Source: JAGVPT01 sp964642725 | GTDB lineage: Bacteria; Bacteroidota; Ignavibacteria; UBA10030; UBA8401 | Assembly: GCA_964642725.1 (NCBI GenBank) | Contig: CAZXQG010000002.1 | Span: forward strand, 88,779-152,778 | DNA length: 64,000 bases | Reading direction: 5' to 3' | Translations under genes and position numbers: made by a program | Shown: piece by piece, positions 23,216 through 33,037 of the stretch | How positions within the stretch are numbered: position 1 is the stretch's first letter | Layout: each line of letters begins with the position of its first letter | Notes under the pieces: generated by a model | The model's database searches: none | What the model saw: only the letters and a program-made list of their open reading frames with translations | Told to the model about the DNA's origin: nothing

Positions 23216-24283
23216 ATGAATACCGTAGGCACACAGTTGCCGGATACACTGTTCCGGCTCCCATTGCATGATTATTACGAGCGCTCCCATGTTCCATTGG
23301 TTGAGCGGGATGGGTGGTTATTGCCTGGCCATTTTCGCGCGATGGAAGAGGAAATGACCTTGCTTGAGCGCAACGATGCTCTTGTTGATTTTTCCGACCA
23401 CGGGCTTCTCCGTTTAGAAGGAAAAGATTCGGTCGATTTTCTCAATCGAATTTCCACTAATGATTTTAGGAATTTTCACGCCGGAGATTCTGGTCAAACG
23501 ATACTGACGACCGAAAAGGGGAGAGTCATTGATTCGATTGTGGTCGTACACCGGCAAGATCATTTATTGTTGATCGCGAGCCGCAGAGCACAGGATAGCG
23601 TCAGACAATGGATCGAGAAATTTATTATAGCGGAGGATGTGAGAGTAATTGATCAAACGGGAAACCATATTCTTTTTGCCGATTTCCTTCCGCAGCGTAT
23701 TTTGGCACCCTCCGGCGAAGAGAGCGCATGCACCGCCTTTCGGGTGAAATATTTTGATGTTGACATTGCAATGTACTATTGTGAGTCAGGGACTGAAGTT
23801 CCGGAGATAATTCGGCCGTTGATGGTCAATCAGGTCGGAAATGATGCGTTCGAGCTTTTCTGCGTGCAGCGGGGTATTCCGCAATTCTGGAATGAAATTA
23901 TGCGAGAGTTCAATCCTCTTGAATTAAACCTCTGGAATCAGATCAGTTTTAATAAAGGCTGCTATATTGGCCAAGAAGTTATAGCAAGGCTTGATACGTA
24001 CAAAAGAATTCAACGAACGCTGTGCAGAATTCGCGCCGAAGGCCGCCTTCTTCCCGATAAGGAATACCGCTTACAGGTCGAGACTAAAGAGATTGGCATG
24101 ATAGTGCGCTTGGCCCGTGATAGTAAGGGCACCAATAGTTTTCTCGGGCTTGCAGTGATTAGAAAAGAATTCGCCAAACTTGGGGCAAAAATTTCCGTTG
24201 CCGATAATCCGATATCGATCGTCGTTGAGCATATCTTTGAACCGAATGGAATTCTGAATGGAAACAATAACCACACTCGCTGA
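23216..24283 (+). CDS. ygfZ: Folate-binding protein YgfZ / glycine cleavage T-like
   Basis: 355 residues of the GcvT-like fold. The diagnostic YgfZ motif is complete: KGCYIGQE at residues 247-254 with Cys249. YgfZ proteins bind folate and support repair or assembly of 4Fe-4S enzymes such as the tRNA methylthiotransferase MiaB. GcvT residues needed for the aminomethyl transfer are not expected and no other glycine-cleavage gene is nearby. The N-terminal FSDHGLLRLEGKDSVDFLNR is typical. The 3' end overlaps the next gene by 26 bases in another frame, indicating coupled translation. Confidence 0.88.
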   Translation: MNTVGTQLPDTLFRLPLHDYYERSHVPLVERDGWLLPGHFRAMEEEMTLLERNDALVDFSDHGLLRLEGKDSVDFLNRISTNDFRNFHAGDSGQTILTTEKGRVIDSIVVVHRQDHLLLIASRRAQDSVRQWIEKFIIAEDVRVIDQTGNHILFADFLPQRILAPSGEESACTAFRVKYFDVDIAMYYCESGTEVPEIIRPLMVNQVGNDAFELFCVQRGIPQFWNEIMREFNPLELNLWNQISFNKGCYIGQEVIARLDTYKRIQRTLCRIRAEGRLLPDKEYRLQVETKEIGMIVRLARDSKGTNSFLGLAVIRKEFAKLGAKISVADNPISIVVEHIFEPNGILNGNNNHTR

Positions 24284-24752
24284 AGGAAAACGGAAAAAAT
24301 ACGAAGAATTGCTGCCTCAGCTTGCAGCGCTCGTCAGCGATGAATCCGACCTCGTGGCGAACCTGGCAAATGTCAGCGCTGCTCTGAAAGCGACGTTTCC
24401 GCTCTATTCATGGGTCGGTTTCTATCGAATGGAAAAGGGCGAATTGGTGCTTGGTCCTTTTCAAGGAAAGGTCGCCTGTGTCCGAATTAAAATAGGGAGC
24501 GGTGTGTGCGGAACCGCAGCGAAGGAAAGAAAAACGATCATCGTTCCCGATGTGAGCGGCTTTTCGGGGCACATTGCGTGCGACCCTGAGTCAAAATCGG
24601 AGATTGTAGTTCCGGTGATGCTTGATGGACGGTTTTTTGGCGTCATCGATGTCGATAGCAACAGGATAAATACATTTGACAGGATAGATAAGGTCAATCT
24701 GGAGAAGGTAGCAAAGATCATCGCTCAAAAGTTCATCCAATCATTGTCATAG
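24258..24752 (+). CDS. msrC: Free methionine-(R)-sulfoxide reductase (GAF domain)
   Basis: A 164-residue single GAF domain. The three cysteines that define fRMsr are in place: Cys74 (GKVACVRI), Cys84 (GSGVCGTA) and Cys108 (GHIACD). The order and spacing match E. coli MsrC (Cys84/94/118), so the thiol/disulfide mechanism should work. It reduces free Met-R-sulfoxide, a marker of oxidative stress, using thioredoxin. The start lies inside the end of ygfZ. Confidence 0.92.
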   Translation: METITTLAEGKRKKYEELLPQLAALVSDESDLVANLANVSAALKATFPLYSWVGFYRMEKGELVLGPFQGKVACVRIKIGSGVCGTAAKERKTIIVPDVSGFSGHIACDPESKSEIVVPVMLDGRFFGVIDVDSNRINTFDRIDKVNLEKVAKIIAQKFIQSLS

Positions 24753-24760
24753 AACAAATC

Positions 24761-25612
24761 GTGGCGAAAAAACAAAAAAAGCTCCTTCATCCTTTACGAG
24801 CATACAAGAATCCTCAGTTTTTGAACAGTAAGGATGCGCGCCCGATCCGAATACTCTCAGAATTTCTGGAACCATTGAGCAGATTCAATTACTATCGCAT
24901 TAAAGACATCATTGTATTTTTTGGATCAGCGCGGATACAATCGCCGTCCTCAGCTCGAAAAAGACTTGCAGCAGTAAAGGTGAAACTAAAAGGAAGGAAG
25001 AAGATAAATCCTAACCTTACTGAAGAATACAGAAAGGCGACAATTGCTGTAGAGATGTCGGCTTACTATAAAGATGCCGAGACTCTTGCATACCTTTTAA
25101 CTAAATGGTCGCAGTCGTTAAAGGAAAGGAATCGCTTTGTTGTCTGCACGGGGGGAGGGCCAGGGATCATGGAAGGGGCAAATAAAGGCGCCTTGATGGC
25201 AAAAGGAAGGTCTATAGGACTAAACATTGGTTTGCCCCTTGAACAGTATCCTAATAAGTACATTTCACCTGAGTTAAATTTTGAATTCCACTATTTCTTC
25301 ATGCGTAAATACTGGTTCATGTATCTCGGAAAAGCATTGGTTGCATTCCCCGGAGGCTTCGGAACCTTGGACGAGTTAATGGAACTGCTCACATTGCTTC
25401 AGACAAGAAAAATCAAAAAGAAAATGACGGTCATCCTCTATGGTAAAAAATTCTGGGAGCATGTCGTGAATTTTTCGCTTCTTGAAGATTATGGAATGAT
25501 TAGTGGTGGTGATTTTGAATTATTTAAGTTTGCGGATACGCCACAAGAGGCATTCGAAATCCTCAGGAACGGATTAACGAAGAACTATCTTCAACATCAT
25601 GTTTGGAAATAA
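24761..25612 (+). CDS. LOG-family protein (TIGR00730-like nucleotide phosphoribohydrolase)
   Basis: 283 residues. Core motifs GGGPGIMEGANKGA (near 130) and PGGFGTLDELMELLT (near 200) are those of the LOG/lysine-decarboxylase-like fold, which removes the base from nucleoside 5'-monophosphates (cytokinin-activating enzymes in plants, PpnN-type enzymes in bacteria). The N-terminal 40 residues are basic and longer than in the small LOG proteins, closer to the long bacterial type. GTG start 8 bases after the msrC stop. The true substrate cannot be told from sequence. Confidence 0.88.
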   Translation: MAKKQKKLLHPLRAYKNPQFLNSKDARPIRILSEFLEPLSRFNYYRIKDIIVFFGSARIQSPSSARKRLAAVKVKLKGRKKINPNLTEEYRKATIAVEMSAYYKDAETLAYLLTKWSQSLKERNRFVVCTGGGPGIMEGANKGALMAKGRSIGLNIGLPLEQYPNKYISPELNFEFHYFFMRKYWFMYLGKALVAFPGGFGTLDELMELLTLLQTRKIKKKMTVILYGKKFWEHVVNFSLLEDYGMISGGDFELFKFADTPQEAFEILRNGLTKNYLQHHVWK

Positions 25613-25618
25613 GAGACT

Positions 25619-26479
25619 ATGAAACAACTTGATGAGGATTCTATAAACAGGTTAAAATCATTGATTTATCTTCTTGATGATGAAGATGATTCTATTTATT
25701 CTATTGCGAAACATCATTTGTTGCAGACTGGTGAAGAAGCCTTACCAGTACTCGAAGGATATTTTCAAACTGACGACTCCCTTATGCAGCATCGGATAAG
25801 AGAGGTTTATGAAGCCATCTCTCAGACTACCTTCAAGGATCAATTCCGGTTATTTTGTGAAAAATACAGAGGAGATCTTGATTTGGAAGAAGGGGTTTTC
25901 CTGATCGCGAAACATGGTTTCCCGAGCGTCGAAATGCATATGTATTCGGACTTATTAAATTTCTTTGCTTCGGAATTCCAGTCCAGACTTGATCCATCAG
26001 ATGCTCCCGAGGAAATTGCCGGAAAGATAGGGAATTACTTTTCAGTTGAAAAAAGGTTTTCCGGAAAAGAAGCAGATTATTACAATACGGACAACCATTA
26101 TATCCATAAAGTCATCGAGACAAAAAGGGGAGTTCCGATTGCCCTCTCGGTAATTTATATGTTTGTGCTGCGTAGACTAAATTTTCCTGTTCAAGGAATC
26201 GGAATGCCTGGACATTTTATTGTTAAGTATGAGTTTGGATCGAAGCCGCTATTTGCGGATCCGTTTAACGCTGGAAGTATTCTCTCAATTGATGATTGCA
26301 GAAGATCTTTGCTTAAATTAGGATATGCCTTTAAAGATGAATATCTTGAGCCGGTCACCAATCGGCAAATTCTAGAACGAATGCTGCGTAACTTGGTGTT
26401 AGTTTTTGAAAAGCAAAACCAATCGATGAAAATGCAATCATTATTGCAGTGTATTGATATATTGAACAGAAATGTCTAA
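25619..26479 (+). CDS. SirB1-family transglutaminase-like protein
   Basis: 286 residues. The SirB1/transglutaminase-like core is recognisable: YYNTDNHYIHKVIETKRGVPIALSVIYMFVLRRLNFPVQGIGMPGHFIV. In this family the cysteine of true transglutaminases is replaced by Ser/Ala and the function is unknown. The first 110 residues are helical (HEAT-like in feel). It begins 6 bases after the LOG gene and ends 10 bases before tmRNA. Confidence 0.85.
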   Translation: MKQLDEDSINRLKSLIYLLDDEDDSIYSIAKHHLLQTGEEALPVLEGYFQTDDSLMQHRIREVYEAISQTTFKDQFRLFCEKYRGDLDLEEGVFLIAKHGFPSVEMHMYSDLLNFFASEFQSRLDPSDAPEEIAGKIGNYFSVEKRFSGKEADYYNTDNHYIHKVIETKRGVPIALSVIYMFVLRRLNFPVQGIGMPGHFIVKYEFGSKPLFADPFNAGSILSIDDCRRSLLKLGYAFKDEYLEPVTNRQILERMLRNLVLVFEKQNQSMKMQSLLQCIDILNRNV

Positions 26480-26489
26480 ATTGGGAGAA

Positions 26490-26854
26490 GGGGGTGAATG
26501 GTCTCGACGGGGTTGAAGATGGTTAGACAGAAGCATACCGTGCTCTCCGAGTCGCACGTTAATAAAGCGGAACCAACTTAAGTGCAGACTACAACTACGC
26601 ACTCGCTGCTTAACTAAACATTAACAGCGCATCTTCATGAAGCTCTACCTGACTAGTTTCATGCAAGGTGTCGACTTCAGTCGGGCGTGCTAATATCAAC
26701 GCTGGAGCGATATTAGTGAAGATCGATGCCAGATAGCTTCGGGATTGGTGAGTTCATCCAACCGGCTCGAGGCGAATGTTCACGAGATGGACTGAGTATG
26801 GAGAAGGTCTAATGGTCATCACTCCGGACCGGGGTTCGAATCCCCGCACCTCCA
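26490..26854 (+). ncRNA. ssrA: Transfer-messenger RNA
   Basis: 365 bases. The 5' end GGGGGTG pairs with CACCTCC near the 3' end (one G-U pair), giving the Ala-type acceptor; the T arm is CGGGG/CCCCG with TTCGAAT and the discriminator is A. CCA is not encoded. The tag frame ends TAC-GCA-CTC-GCT-GCT-TAA, giving a proteolysis tag that most likely reads ADYNYALAA from a GCA resume codon. Pseudoknot-like G/C blocks fill the second half. With SmpB it rescues stalled ribosomes. Confidence 0.95.
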
Positions 26855-26890
26855 CTATGACTGATTTCTGCAAAATGCTTTGTGAGTTTC

Positions 26891-27772
26891 ATGACTCAGG
26901 AAGACGTCCGCTGTATTGACTTTACGAAAATGTCTGGAGCAGGCAACGACTTTGTTGTCATGGACAACCGCAGACGCATCGTTTCTGACCCGAGTACATT
27001 TGCACGGGTCGTTTGTGACCGGCGGAAGGGGATTGGTGCCGATGGTTTGTTGCTCATTGAAGAGAGCAGTAAAGCTGATTTCCTGATGAAATACTTCAAT
27101 TCGGACGGCAGCTATGGAGGAATGTGCGGCAACGGCGGAAGGTGCATCAGCAGGTTTGCGTACCTCAAGCAAATTGTTCCTAGTCCAGAGATCAGTTTTG
27201 AAGCACTGGAGCATATTTACACTGCTTCTGTGTCGGAAAAAATGGTCACATTAAAAATGAAGGAGCCTGCCGATTTTCGGATAAACCAGGAACTCCGTAT
27301 TTCTGATTTGAGTATACATTTCCATTTTGTGAATTCTGGATCTCCTCACTGTGTCATTTTTCTCGAGGAGAACAAGGACTTACCAAAGCGCCTCGAAGAA
27401 GTTGACGTGGACGGGCTCGGAAGAAAAATCCGGAATCATGATTTCTTTTTCCCTGAAGGAGCAAATATAAATTTTGTTGACGACAACTCCTCAAGTATTT
27501 TTTTTACAAGGACATATGAGCGAGGAGTTGAAGCAGAAACTCTGGCTTGTGGGACAGGATCGGTGGCTGTTGCGTTGATTGCTAATCGGGTCAAGAATTC
27601 ACCGTCGCCGATAACACTTGGTGTTCGAAGCGGCGAGTTCTTGAGTGTGAAATTCAAGAAAACAGGAATCGGGCTTTATCAGGAAGTCTGCTTAACCGGA
27701 AGTGCGCATATGATTTTTAGCGGTGTAATTAAATACGAATATTCTACTCAGTCCATCGTCGATATCCTTTAG
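26891..27772 (+). CDS. dapF: Diaminopimelate epimerase
   Basis: 293 residues from ATG 26891; an in-frame GTG at 26882 is also possible. It converts LL- to meso-diaminopimelate for lysine and peptidoglycan synthesis. Both catalytic cysteines are present: MCGNGGRC and LACGTGSVAVAL. The opening FTKMSGAGNDFVVMD is diagnostic. The stop overlaps the GTG of the lipid kinase by one base, so the two are co-translated. Confidence 0.95.
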   Translation: MTQEDVRCIDFTKMSGAGNDFVVMDNRRRIVSDPSTFARVVCDRRKGIGADGLLLIEESSKADFLMKYFNSDGSYGGMCGNGGRCISRFAYLKQIVPSPEISFEALEHIYTASVSEKMVTLKMKEPADFRINQELRISDLSIHFHFVNSGSPHCVIFLEENKDLPKRLEEVDVDGLGRKIRNHDFFFPEGANINFVDDNSSSIFFTRTYERGVEAETLACGTGSVAVALIANRVKNSPSPITLGVRSGEFLSVKFKKTGIGLYQEVCLTGSAHMIFSGVIKYEYSTQSIVDIL

Positions 27773-28677
27773 TGCTCCCAACCTTACTCATTCTTAACCC
27801 ACGTTCAGGCCGCGGAAACAACGAGAAACATATTCCCGTAATTAGAGAATTTTTCAAGGCAAAGGGAATTGTCTTCGATGTTCAGGTCACTACATGTCCT
27901 GGCGATGCCGTGAGGATCGCCAGCGAGGCGAAAAAGAACTACGCCATTATTGTCGCCGGTGGCGGAGACGGGACGGTCAATGAGGTTGTTAATGGGATAG
28001 CAGGATCGAACAACGTTCTTGGAATTCTGCCGCTTGGATCCGGCAACGATTTTGCAAATGTTTTGTCCTATCCTAAAAAATTACATGACAGCTTGCAAAT
28101 TCTGACGCGTCAACATATTAAATCAATTGACTTAGGGTTAATTGAAGTAATAAATAGCAAACTGGAAAAGACGGCAAAGTACTTCATTAATGCGGTAGGC
28201 ATTGGTCTCGATGCACAAGTGGCCTATGAAGCTAAGAAGATATACTGGGCTCGCGGACTAACTAAATACGCATTAGCAGCAGTGAAGGTTATAGCTCAGT
28301 ATCGCGCTGAGTCATCGTTCGTAACGAGCTCGGAATTTGAGAGTGCAGGAAAACACTTATTGATCTCGATTGGAAACGGGAAAAGTTCCGGGGGTGGCTT
28401 CTATCTGACGCCTGACGCAGCGCTTGATGACGGACATCTCGACGTGTGTTTGGCAAAGGATCTTTCAATACTCAACATCCTTAAAATATTCCCGTTCGTT
28501 TTTGTGGGCAAGCATGGTCGGTTTGCGCAAATTGCGATAAAACGAACGAAGGATTTGGTCGTAAAAACACATGGAGACGTTCCGGTGCACGTTGATGGAG
28601 AGATGATGGGATTAGATAACCGGGAGATACACGTTTCAGTGATTCCCAATGGTATGTCTGTTCTGATGCCTCTTTAA
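27772..28677 (+). CDS. Diacylglycerol/lipid kinase family protein (YegS/DgkB type)
   Basis: 301 residues. NPRSGRG at the start, GGGDGTVNEVVNG (nucleotide site, near 62) and LPLGSGNDFAN are the family motifs; the C-terminal half contains VHVDGEMM, as usual. Phosphorylates a lipid such as diacylglycerol at the inner membrane face; the precise substrate (diacylglycerol, sphingoid or phosphatidylglycerol) is open. GTG start overlapping dapF by one base. Confidence 0.9.
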   Translation: MLPTLLILNPRSGRGNNEKHIPVIREFFKAKGIVFDVQVTTCPGDAVRIASEAKKNYAIIVAGGGDGTVNEVVNGIAGSNNVLGILPLGSGNDFANVLSYPKKLHDSLQILTRQHIKSIDLGLIEVINSKLEKTAKYFINAVGIGLDAQVAYEAKKIYWARGLTKYALAAVKVIAQYRAESSFVTSSEFESAGKHLLISIGNGKSSGGGFYLTPDAALDDGHLDVCLAKDLSILNILKIFPFVFVGKHGRFAQIAIKRTKDLVVKTHGDVPVHVDGEMMGLDNREIHVSVIPNGMSVLMPL

Positions 28678-28769
28678 TTTCTTGGACAAGTGATTTTTGG
28701 CGCTGGTATGTTTTGATATAATATGTGTTATGTAAAGTTAGTCATTTGCTCAGTGAACAACACTTTCTT

Positions 28770-31022
28770 CTATCCTTTACCGTCCATAATTTTACTGATT
28801 GAATTGTAATAGGCACCTTCTGCAGCTTTCCTATCCAAGTTGAGAACCTCTCCTACAATAATCTTGGGTAATTCGGTCACTTTACCAAGTTGAGCAAATT
28901 CTATCTTGTGGTGTTGGCATATACTTTCGATCGCCGCGCGGTTTTTGGGATTGGCTGATATGACAATTCTGCTCTGCTCTTCGCCAAACAGGAGAAAATC
29001 TTGTCGCTTATCCTTGCGTTCGGAGAGGTTCACATTACATCCAATTTCCGGATTCTCTGCAGTAATAACGCTTTCAACGAGCGAAATCGCGAAGCCTCCT
29101 TCGGAAACATCGTGAGCTGAGCTCAAGAAGCCTTTTTGGATTAACTCAAGGCAGCACTCATGCAATCGTTTTTCCTCGTCGATATCGAAAAATGGAGCAT
29201 TGTTTCCAGTCATGCCGAAGACTTCCTTTAAATACTCGCTTCCGTTCACGTCACCTCGAAGCGTGCCAAGCAGAATAATATCATCTCCGGCTTTGTTAAA
29301 CGCACTAGTCGTAACGTGAGATTCGTTCTCGATAAGTCCTACCATCCCGATCACCGGGGTCGGATAGATTGCTCCCAGCGGATTTTCATTGTAGAAGCTA
29401 ACATTTCCGCCGGTCACGGGAGTTTCAAAAACACGACAAGCGTGTGCGATGCCGCCGACTGCCTCCTTGAACTGCCAATATGATTCCGGTTTATATGGAT
29501 TGCCAAAGTTTAAGCAATTTGTAATTCCAATAGGCCTAGCTCCTGAACAAATAACATTCCTAGCTGATTCAGCTACAGCTATTTCTGCTCCAATTTTAGG
29601 GTTCAAATAAACATACCTGGAATTACAATCCGTTTTCATAGCAAGAAATTTTCCGGTTCCGTCTATTCGAACAACCGCTGCATCTGAGTTTGGGCCAACT
29701 CTCGTGCCGGTCCTGACCATTGAATCGTATTGTTCGAAAACCCATCGTTTGCTCGCGATGTTTGGAATTGCCAGGAGCTTCAAAGTTATCTCCTGAAGGT
29801 TTCCCGGTTCTTTCAACGCTTCAAGCTTTAACTCTGTGCGAACGCTTAGATATCCGGGCTCTCTTGATTCGCGGTGATATACCGGAGCACCTCCGCCCAG
29901 AACTAACGATTCAGCAGGAACATCCGCTTTTAACTCTCCATTTTTGAATATCTTGACTCGCCCGTCATCCGTTACTTCACCGATCACCACAGAGTGAAGA
30001 TCCCATTTGTCGAAAATTTCGGTTACCGTTTTTTCGGAACCTTTTTTAACGACGAGCAGCATTCTCTCCTGGGATTCGGAAAGCATTATTTGATATGCGG
30101 ACATGTTAGACTCGCGCACCGGCACTTTGTCAAGGTCAATGCGCATCCCGGAATTTCCCTTGGCACTCATTTCAGTTGTTGAACAAGTGATTCCGGCGGC
30201 GCCCATATCTTGTATACCCACAATCAATCCAGCCTTAATAACTTCAAGTGTTGCTTCGAGCAGTAATTTTTCTGTAAATGGATCCCCCACCTGGACGGAC
30301 GGCCGTTTGCTTTCAGATTTTTCCGAAATCTCTTCGGACGCGAATGTCGCCCCATGAATTCCATCTTTGCCGGTGGATGAACCAACGATCATCACTGGAT
30401 TTCCGGTTCCTTTTGAAGTTGCGGAGGCAATTTCCGAGTGTTTTACTATGCCGACGGCCATGGCGTTGACAAGAGGGTTTCCTTGATAACTATTGTCAAA
30501 GTAGACTTCACCGGCCACGGTGGGAACGCCAAAACTATTGCCATAATCCCCCACTCCTTTTACTACGCCGCGGAACAGCTGCCTCGCTTGCTCATCAGTA
30601 AGTTCACCGAATCTTAATGAGTTGAGTGATGCGATCGGTCGTGCTCCCATCGTGAATATATCGCGCATAATTCCGCCTACACCGGTAGCAGCTCCCTGAT
30701 ATGGCTCTACGGCTGAGGGATGATTGTGACTCTCAATTTTAAAAGCCACGGCCAATCCATCGCCGATATCGACAAGACCCGCGTTCTCTTCCCCCGCACT
30801 GACGAGAAGCCGTCCCCCTGAACGCGGAAGTGTTTTCAACAAAGCAATAGAATTCTTGTAACTGCAGTGTTCGCTCCACATGACGCTGTAGATTCCCAGC
30901 TCCGTGTAGGAAGGAGTTCTGCCCAACAGCTTCAGTATTCTCTGGTATTCTTCATCCGTTAGCCCGTGCTGAAGGGCCAAGTCTTTTGTTACTTTAGGTT
31001 CTTGTTCTAAATCATGTGCCAT
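28770..31022 (-). CDS. purL: Phosphoribosylformylglycinamidine synthase subunit PurL
   Basis: 750 residues, the short PurL form that needs PurQ and PurS. It catalyses the ATP-dependent amidation of FGAR in purine synthesis. Motifs: YSVMWSEHCSYKNS near residue 45, FKIESHNHPSAVEPYQGAATGVGG near 92 and DMGAAGITCSTTEM near 270. It is the last gene of the minus-strand operon that begins at the SDR gene, 14 bases after the biotin carrier gene. Confidence 0.96.
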   Translation of the reverse strand: MAHDLEQEPKVTKDLALQHGLTDEEYQRILKLLGRTPSYTELGIYSVMWSEHCSYKNSIALLKTLPRSGGRLLVSAGEENAGLVDIGDGLAVAFKIESHNHPSAVEPYQGAATGVGGIMRDIFTMGARPIASLNSLRFGELTDEQARQLFRGVVKGVGDYGNSFGVPTVAGEVYFDNSYQGNPLVNAMAVGIVKHSEIASATSKGTGNPVMIVGSSTGKDGIHGATFASEEISEKSESKRPSVQVGDPFTEKLLLEATLEVIKAGLIVGIQDMGAAGITCSTTEMSAKGNSGMRIDLDKVPVRESNMSAYQIMLSESQERMLLVVKKGSEKTVTEIFDKWDLHSVVIGEVTDDGRVKIFKNGELKADVPAESLVLGGGAPVYHRESREPGYLSVRTELKLEALKEPGNLQEITLKLLAIPNIASKRWVFEQYDSMVRTGTRVGPNSDAAVVRIDGTGKFLAMKTDCNSRYVYLNPKIGAEIAVAESARNVICSGARPIGITNCLNFGNPYKPESYWQFKEAVGGIAHACRVFETPVTGGNVSFYNENPLGAIYPTPVIGMVGLIENESHVTTSAFNKAGDDIILLGTLRGDVNGSEYLKEVFGMTGNNAPFFDIDEEKRLHECCLELIQKGFLSSAHDVSEGGFAISLVESVITAENPEIGCNVNLSERKDKRQDFLLFGEEQSRIVISANPKNRAAIESICQHHKIEFAQLGKVTELPKIIVGEVLNLDRKAAEGAYYNSISKIMDGKG

Positions 31023-31036
31023 AGAGTTATAGTATC

Positions 31037-31537
31037 CTATTCTATAAGAAAAAGCAATTCACCTTTATTAACGACCTGCCTGTCAACGACATGCACTTTT
31101 TTTATGATCCCTTCCTTTGTCGCGCGTATTTCATTTTCCATTTTCATCGCTTCTAATACGAGCAGCCCATCCCCCGCCTCAACTCGTTCTCCCTCCTTGA
31201 CTTCACAACGAACAACCATTCCCGGCATGGGAGAACGCACTTCTGTGGCCGAGTGTTTTTTCGGTAATGCAGCGGACCGAAGAACAGCCAATTGCGTCCC
31301 AGAGGTCTCGACCCCTACCCTATAGATATTTCCATGGATTATGATCCCATATATGAGATCATTTCTAGTGATTGTACCATGAAATGACCTGCCGTTTAAG
31401 ATCAGGGAAAAACGTCCCGAAGATATTTTTTGTATATCAGCCTGAATAATTTTTCCATCCAATAATATCGAGCCGTCCCCCTCAAATGACCATTTATACT
31501 GTTTATCGTTGATGCTGGCAATGAGTGTTGGCATCAC
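31037..31537 (-). CDS. Biotin carboxyl carrier protein (acyl-CoA carboxylase type)
   Basis: 166 residues. The C-terminal biotinyl domain is clear: SPMPGMVVRCEVKEGERV and EAMKMENEI, with the Lys between the two Met residues as the biotin site. The first 90 residues form a beta-rich linker/BT-like domain as in propionyl/methylcrotonyl-type carriers. GTG 31537 directly follows the stop of the biotin carboxylase, with an ATG one codon later. No carboxyltransferase subunit is in the window. Confidence 0.9.
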   Translation of the reverse strand: MMPTLIASINDKQYKWSFEGDGSILLDGKIIQADIQKISSGRFSLILNGRSFHGTITRNDLIYGIIIHGNIYRVGVETSGTQLAVLRSAALPKKHSATEVRSPMPGMVVRCEVKEGERVEAGDGLLVLEAMKMENEIRATKEGIIKKVHVVDRQVVNKGELLFLIE

Positions 31538-33037
31538 TTATTCTTCGATTCGATTATATTTCCAGCGACCTTGATTTGCGGCTTGCTCTTTTCGATCGTT
31601 CGAAGACTCTGAAGTGGAACGATGCACAGCAGCAGCAATTAGTGAAGCGGCTAATTCCGTATTGGAATTGGGAGTTACTTCGTTTGGATGATAATATTTC
31701 TCGACAAACTGGTTATCGTACTTGCCGCCGACAAAACTCGGATGCGAAACAACGAATCGGCAGAAAGGGATTGTAGTTGCTACTCCGGAGAGTACATATT
31801 CTGAGAGGGCTCGGTCCATCCTTTTGATTGCTTCGTTACGGTCCGCACCCCACGCTATCAATTTGGCCAGCAAGGGATCATAGAAATGAGCAACAGTTGT
31901 TCCCGTCATAACTCCGGAATCATGCCTGATTCCGTATCCTTCGCTTGGAGCATACTCTTCAATAGTTCCCGTGGAAGGAAAGAAATTATCATCTGGATCT
32001 TCCGCGCATATCCTGCATTCGATCGCATGACCTCGTGGAGAAACAGTCTCTTGCAAGTAAGGCAATGGTTCACCCTGTGCGATTTTGATCTGCGCTTTCA
32101 CCAAATCAATGCCGTAGACCAACTCTGTAACCGGATGCTCAACCTGAAGACGTGTGTTCATTTCGAGGAAATAGAAAGCACTCTTCGAGTCCACTAAAAA
32201 TTCAACCGTTCCTGCACTAACGTACCCGGACTCTCGGGCCGCATTGACAGCGGCTTTCCCCATCGCTTGTCTCAAAGGCTCTGACAAATCAGAACTAGGA
32301 CATTCCTCGACAAGTTTTTGATGTCTTCGTTGAATCGAACACTCTCTTTCCCCCAAAAAGATTACGTTCCCATGCATGTCTGCGAGGATCTGAATTTCAA
32401 TGTGCCGCGGACTCAACAGATACTTTTCAATAAACACATCAGCGCTCCCGAACGCCTTAAGCGACTCTGATTGCGCTTGCCGCAACGATTGTTCAAGTTC
32501 ATCCTCCCGCTCGACCTTTCTCATCCCCTTTCCCCCGCCGCCATGAACAGCCTTAATTAATACCGGATATTCAATCTGTTGAGCTACATTAATTGCTTGA
32601 CTATAATCCTTTACTGGAGCGATGGTTCCGGGTAATATCGGAACCTTTGCTTTCTGCATCAATTCGCGGGCTGCAGTCTTACTTCCCAGTTTTTTCATCG
32701 CAGAAGAAGGCGGTCCGATGAAAGTCAATCCTTCTGAAATTACTGCGTCAACGAAATCAGGGTTTTCGGAAAGGAACCCGTATCCGGGGTGGATCGCATC
32801 GCAATGTGATTTTTTTGCGACGGCAATTATCTTTTGTATGTCGAGATACGTGTCTCTTGAAAGGTTGCCATGAAGGGGGTAAGCTTCGTTTGAATTAAAG
32901 ACATAGGGAGCACAACGGTCTATATCCGAAAAAACCGCCACCGTTTCAATACCCATTTCCGATGCAGAGCGGTGAATGCGCAAGGCGATTTCCCCGCGAT
33001 TGGCAATGAGCAATTTTTTAATCCGTTTTGGCCTCAT
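31538..33037 (-). CDS. accC: Biotin carboxylase subunit (acetyl/propionyl-CoA carboxylase type)
   Basis: 499 residues. ATP-grasp enzyme that carboxylates the biotin carrier next door. IANRGEIALRIHRSASEMGI opens the protein; HGGGGKGMRKV is the ATP loop; FLGERECSIQRRHQKL, EMNTRLQVEHPVTE and GHAIECRICAEDP are catalytic/biotin-site motifs. It is about 50 residues longer than E. coli AccC, with a C-terminal tail that fits acyl-CoA (propionyl-type) carboxylases. Overlaps mutS2 by 4 bases. The symbol is used for the enzyme class only. Confidence 0.92.
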   Translation of the reverse strand: MRPKRIKKLLIANRGEIALRIHRSASEMGIETVAVFSDIDRCAPYVFNSNEAYPLHGNLSRDTYLDIQKIIAVAKKSHCDAIHPGYGFLSENPDFVDAVISEGLTFIGPPSSAMKKLGSKTAARELMQKAKVPILPGTIAPVKDYSQAINVAQQIEYPVLIKAVHGGGGKGMRKVEREDELEQSLRQAQSESLKAFGSADVFIEKYLLSPRHIEIQILADMHGNVIFLGERECSIQRRHQKLVEECPSSDLSEPLRQAMGKAAVNAARESGYVSAGTVEFLVDSKSAFYFLEMNTRLQVEHPVTELVYGIDLVKAQIKIAQGEPLPYLQETVSPRGHAIECRICAEDPDDNFFPSTGTIEEYAPSEGYGIRHDSGVMTGTTVAHFYDPLLAKLIAWGADRNEAIKRMDRALSEYVLSGVATTIPFCRFVVSHPSFVGGKYDNQFVEKYYHPNEVTPNSNTELAASLIAAAVHRSTSESSNDRKEQAANQGRWKYNRIEE

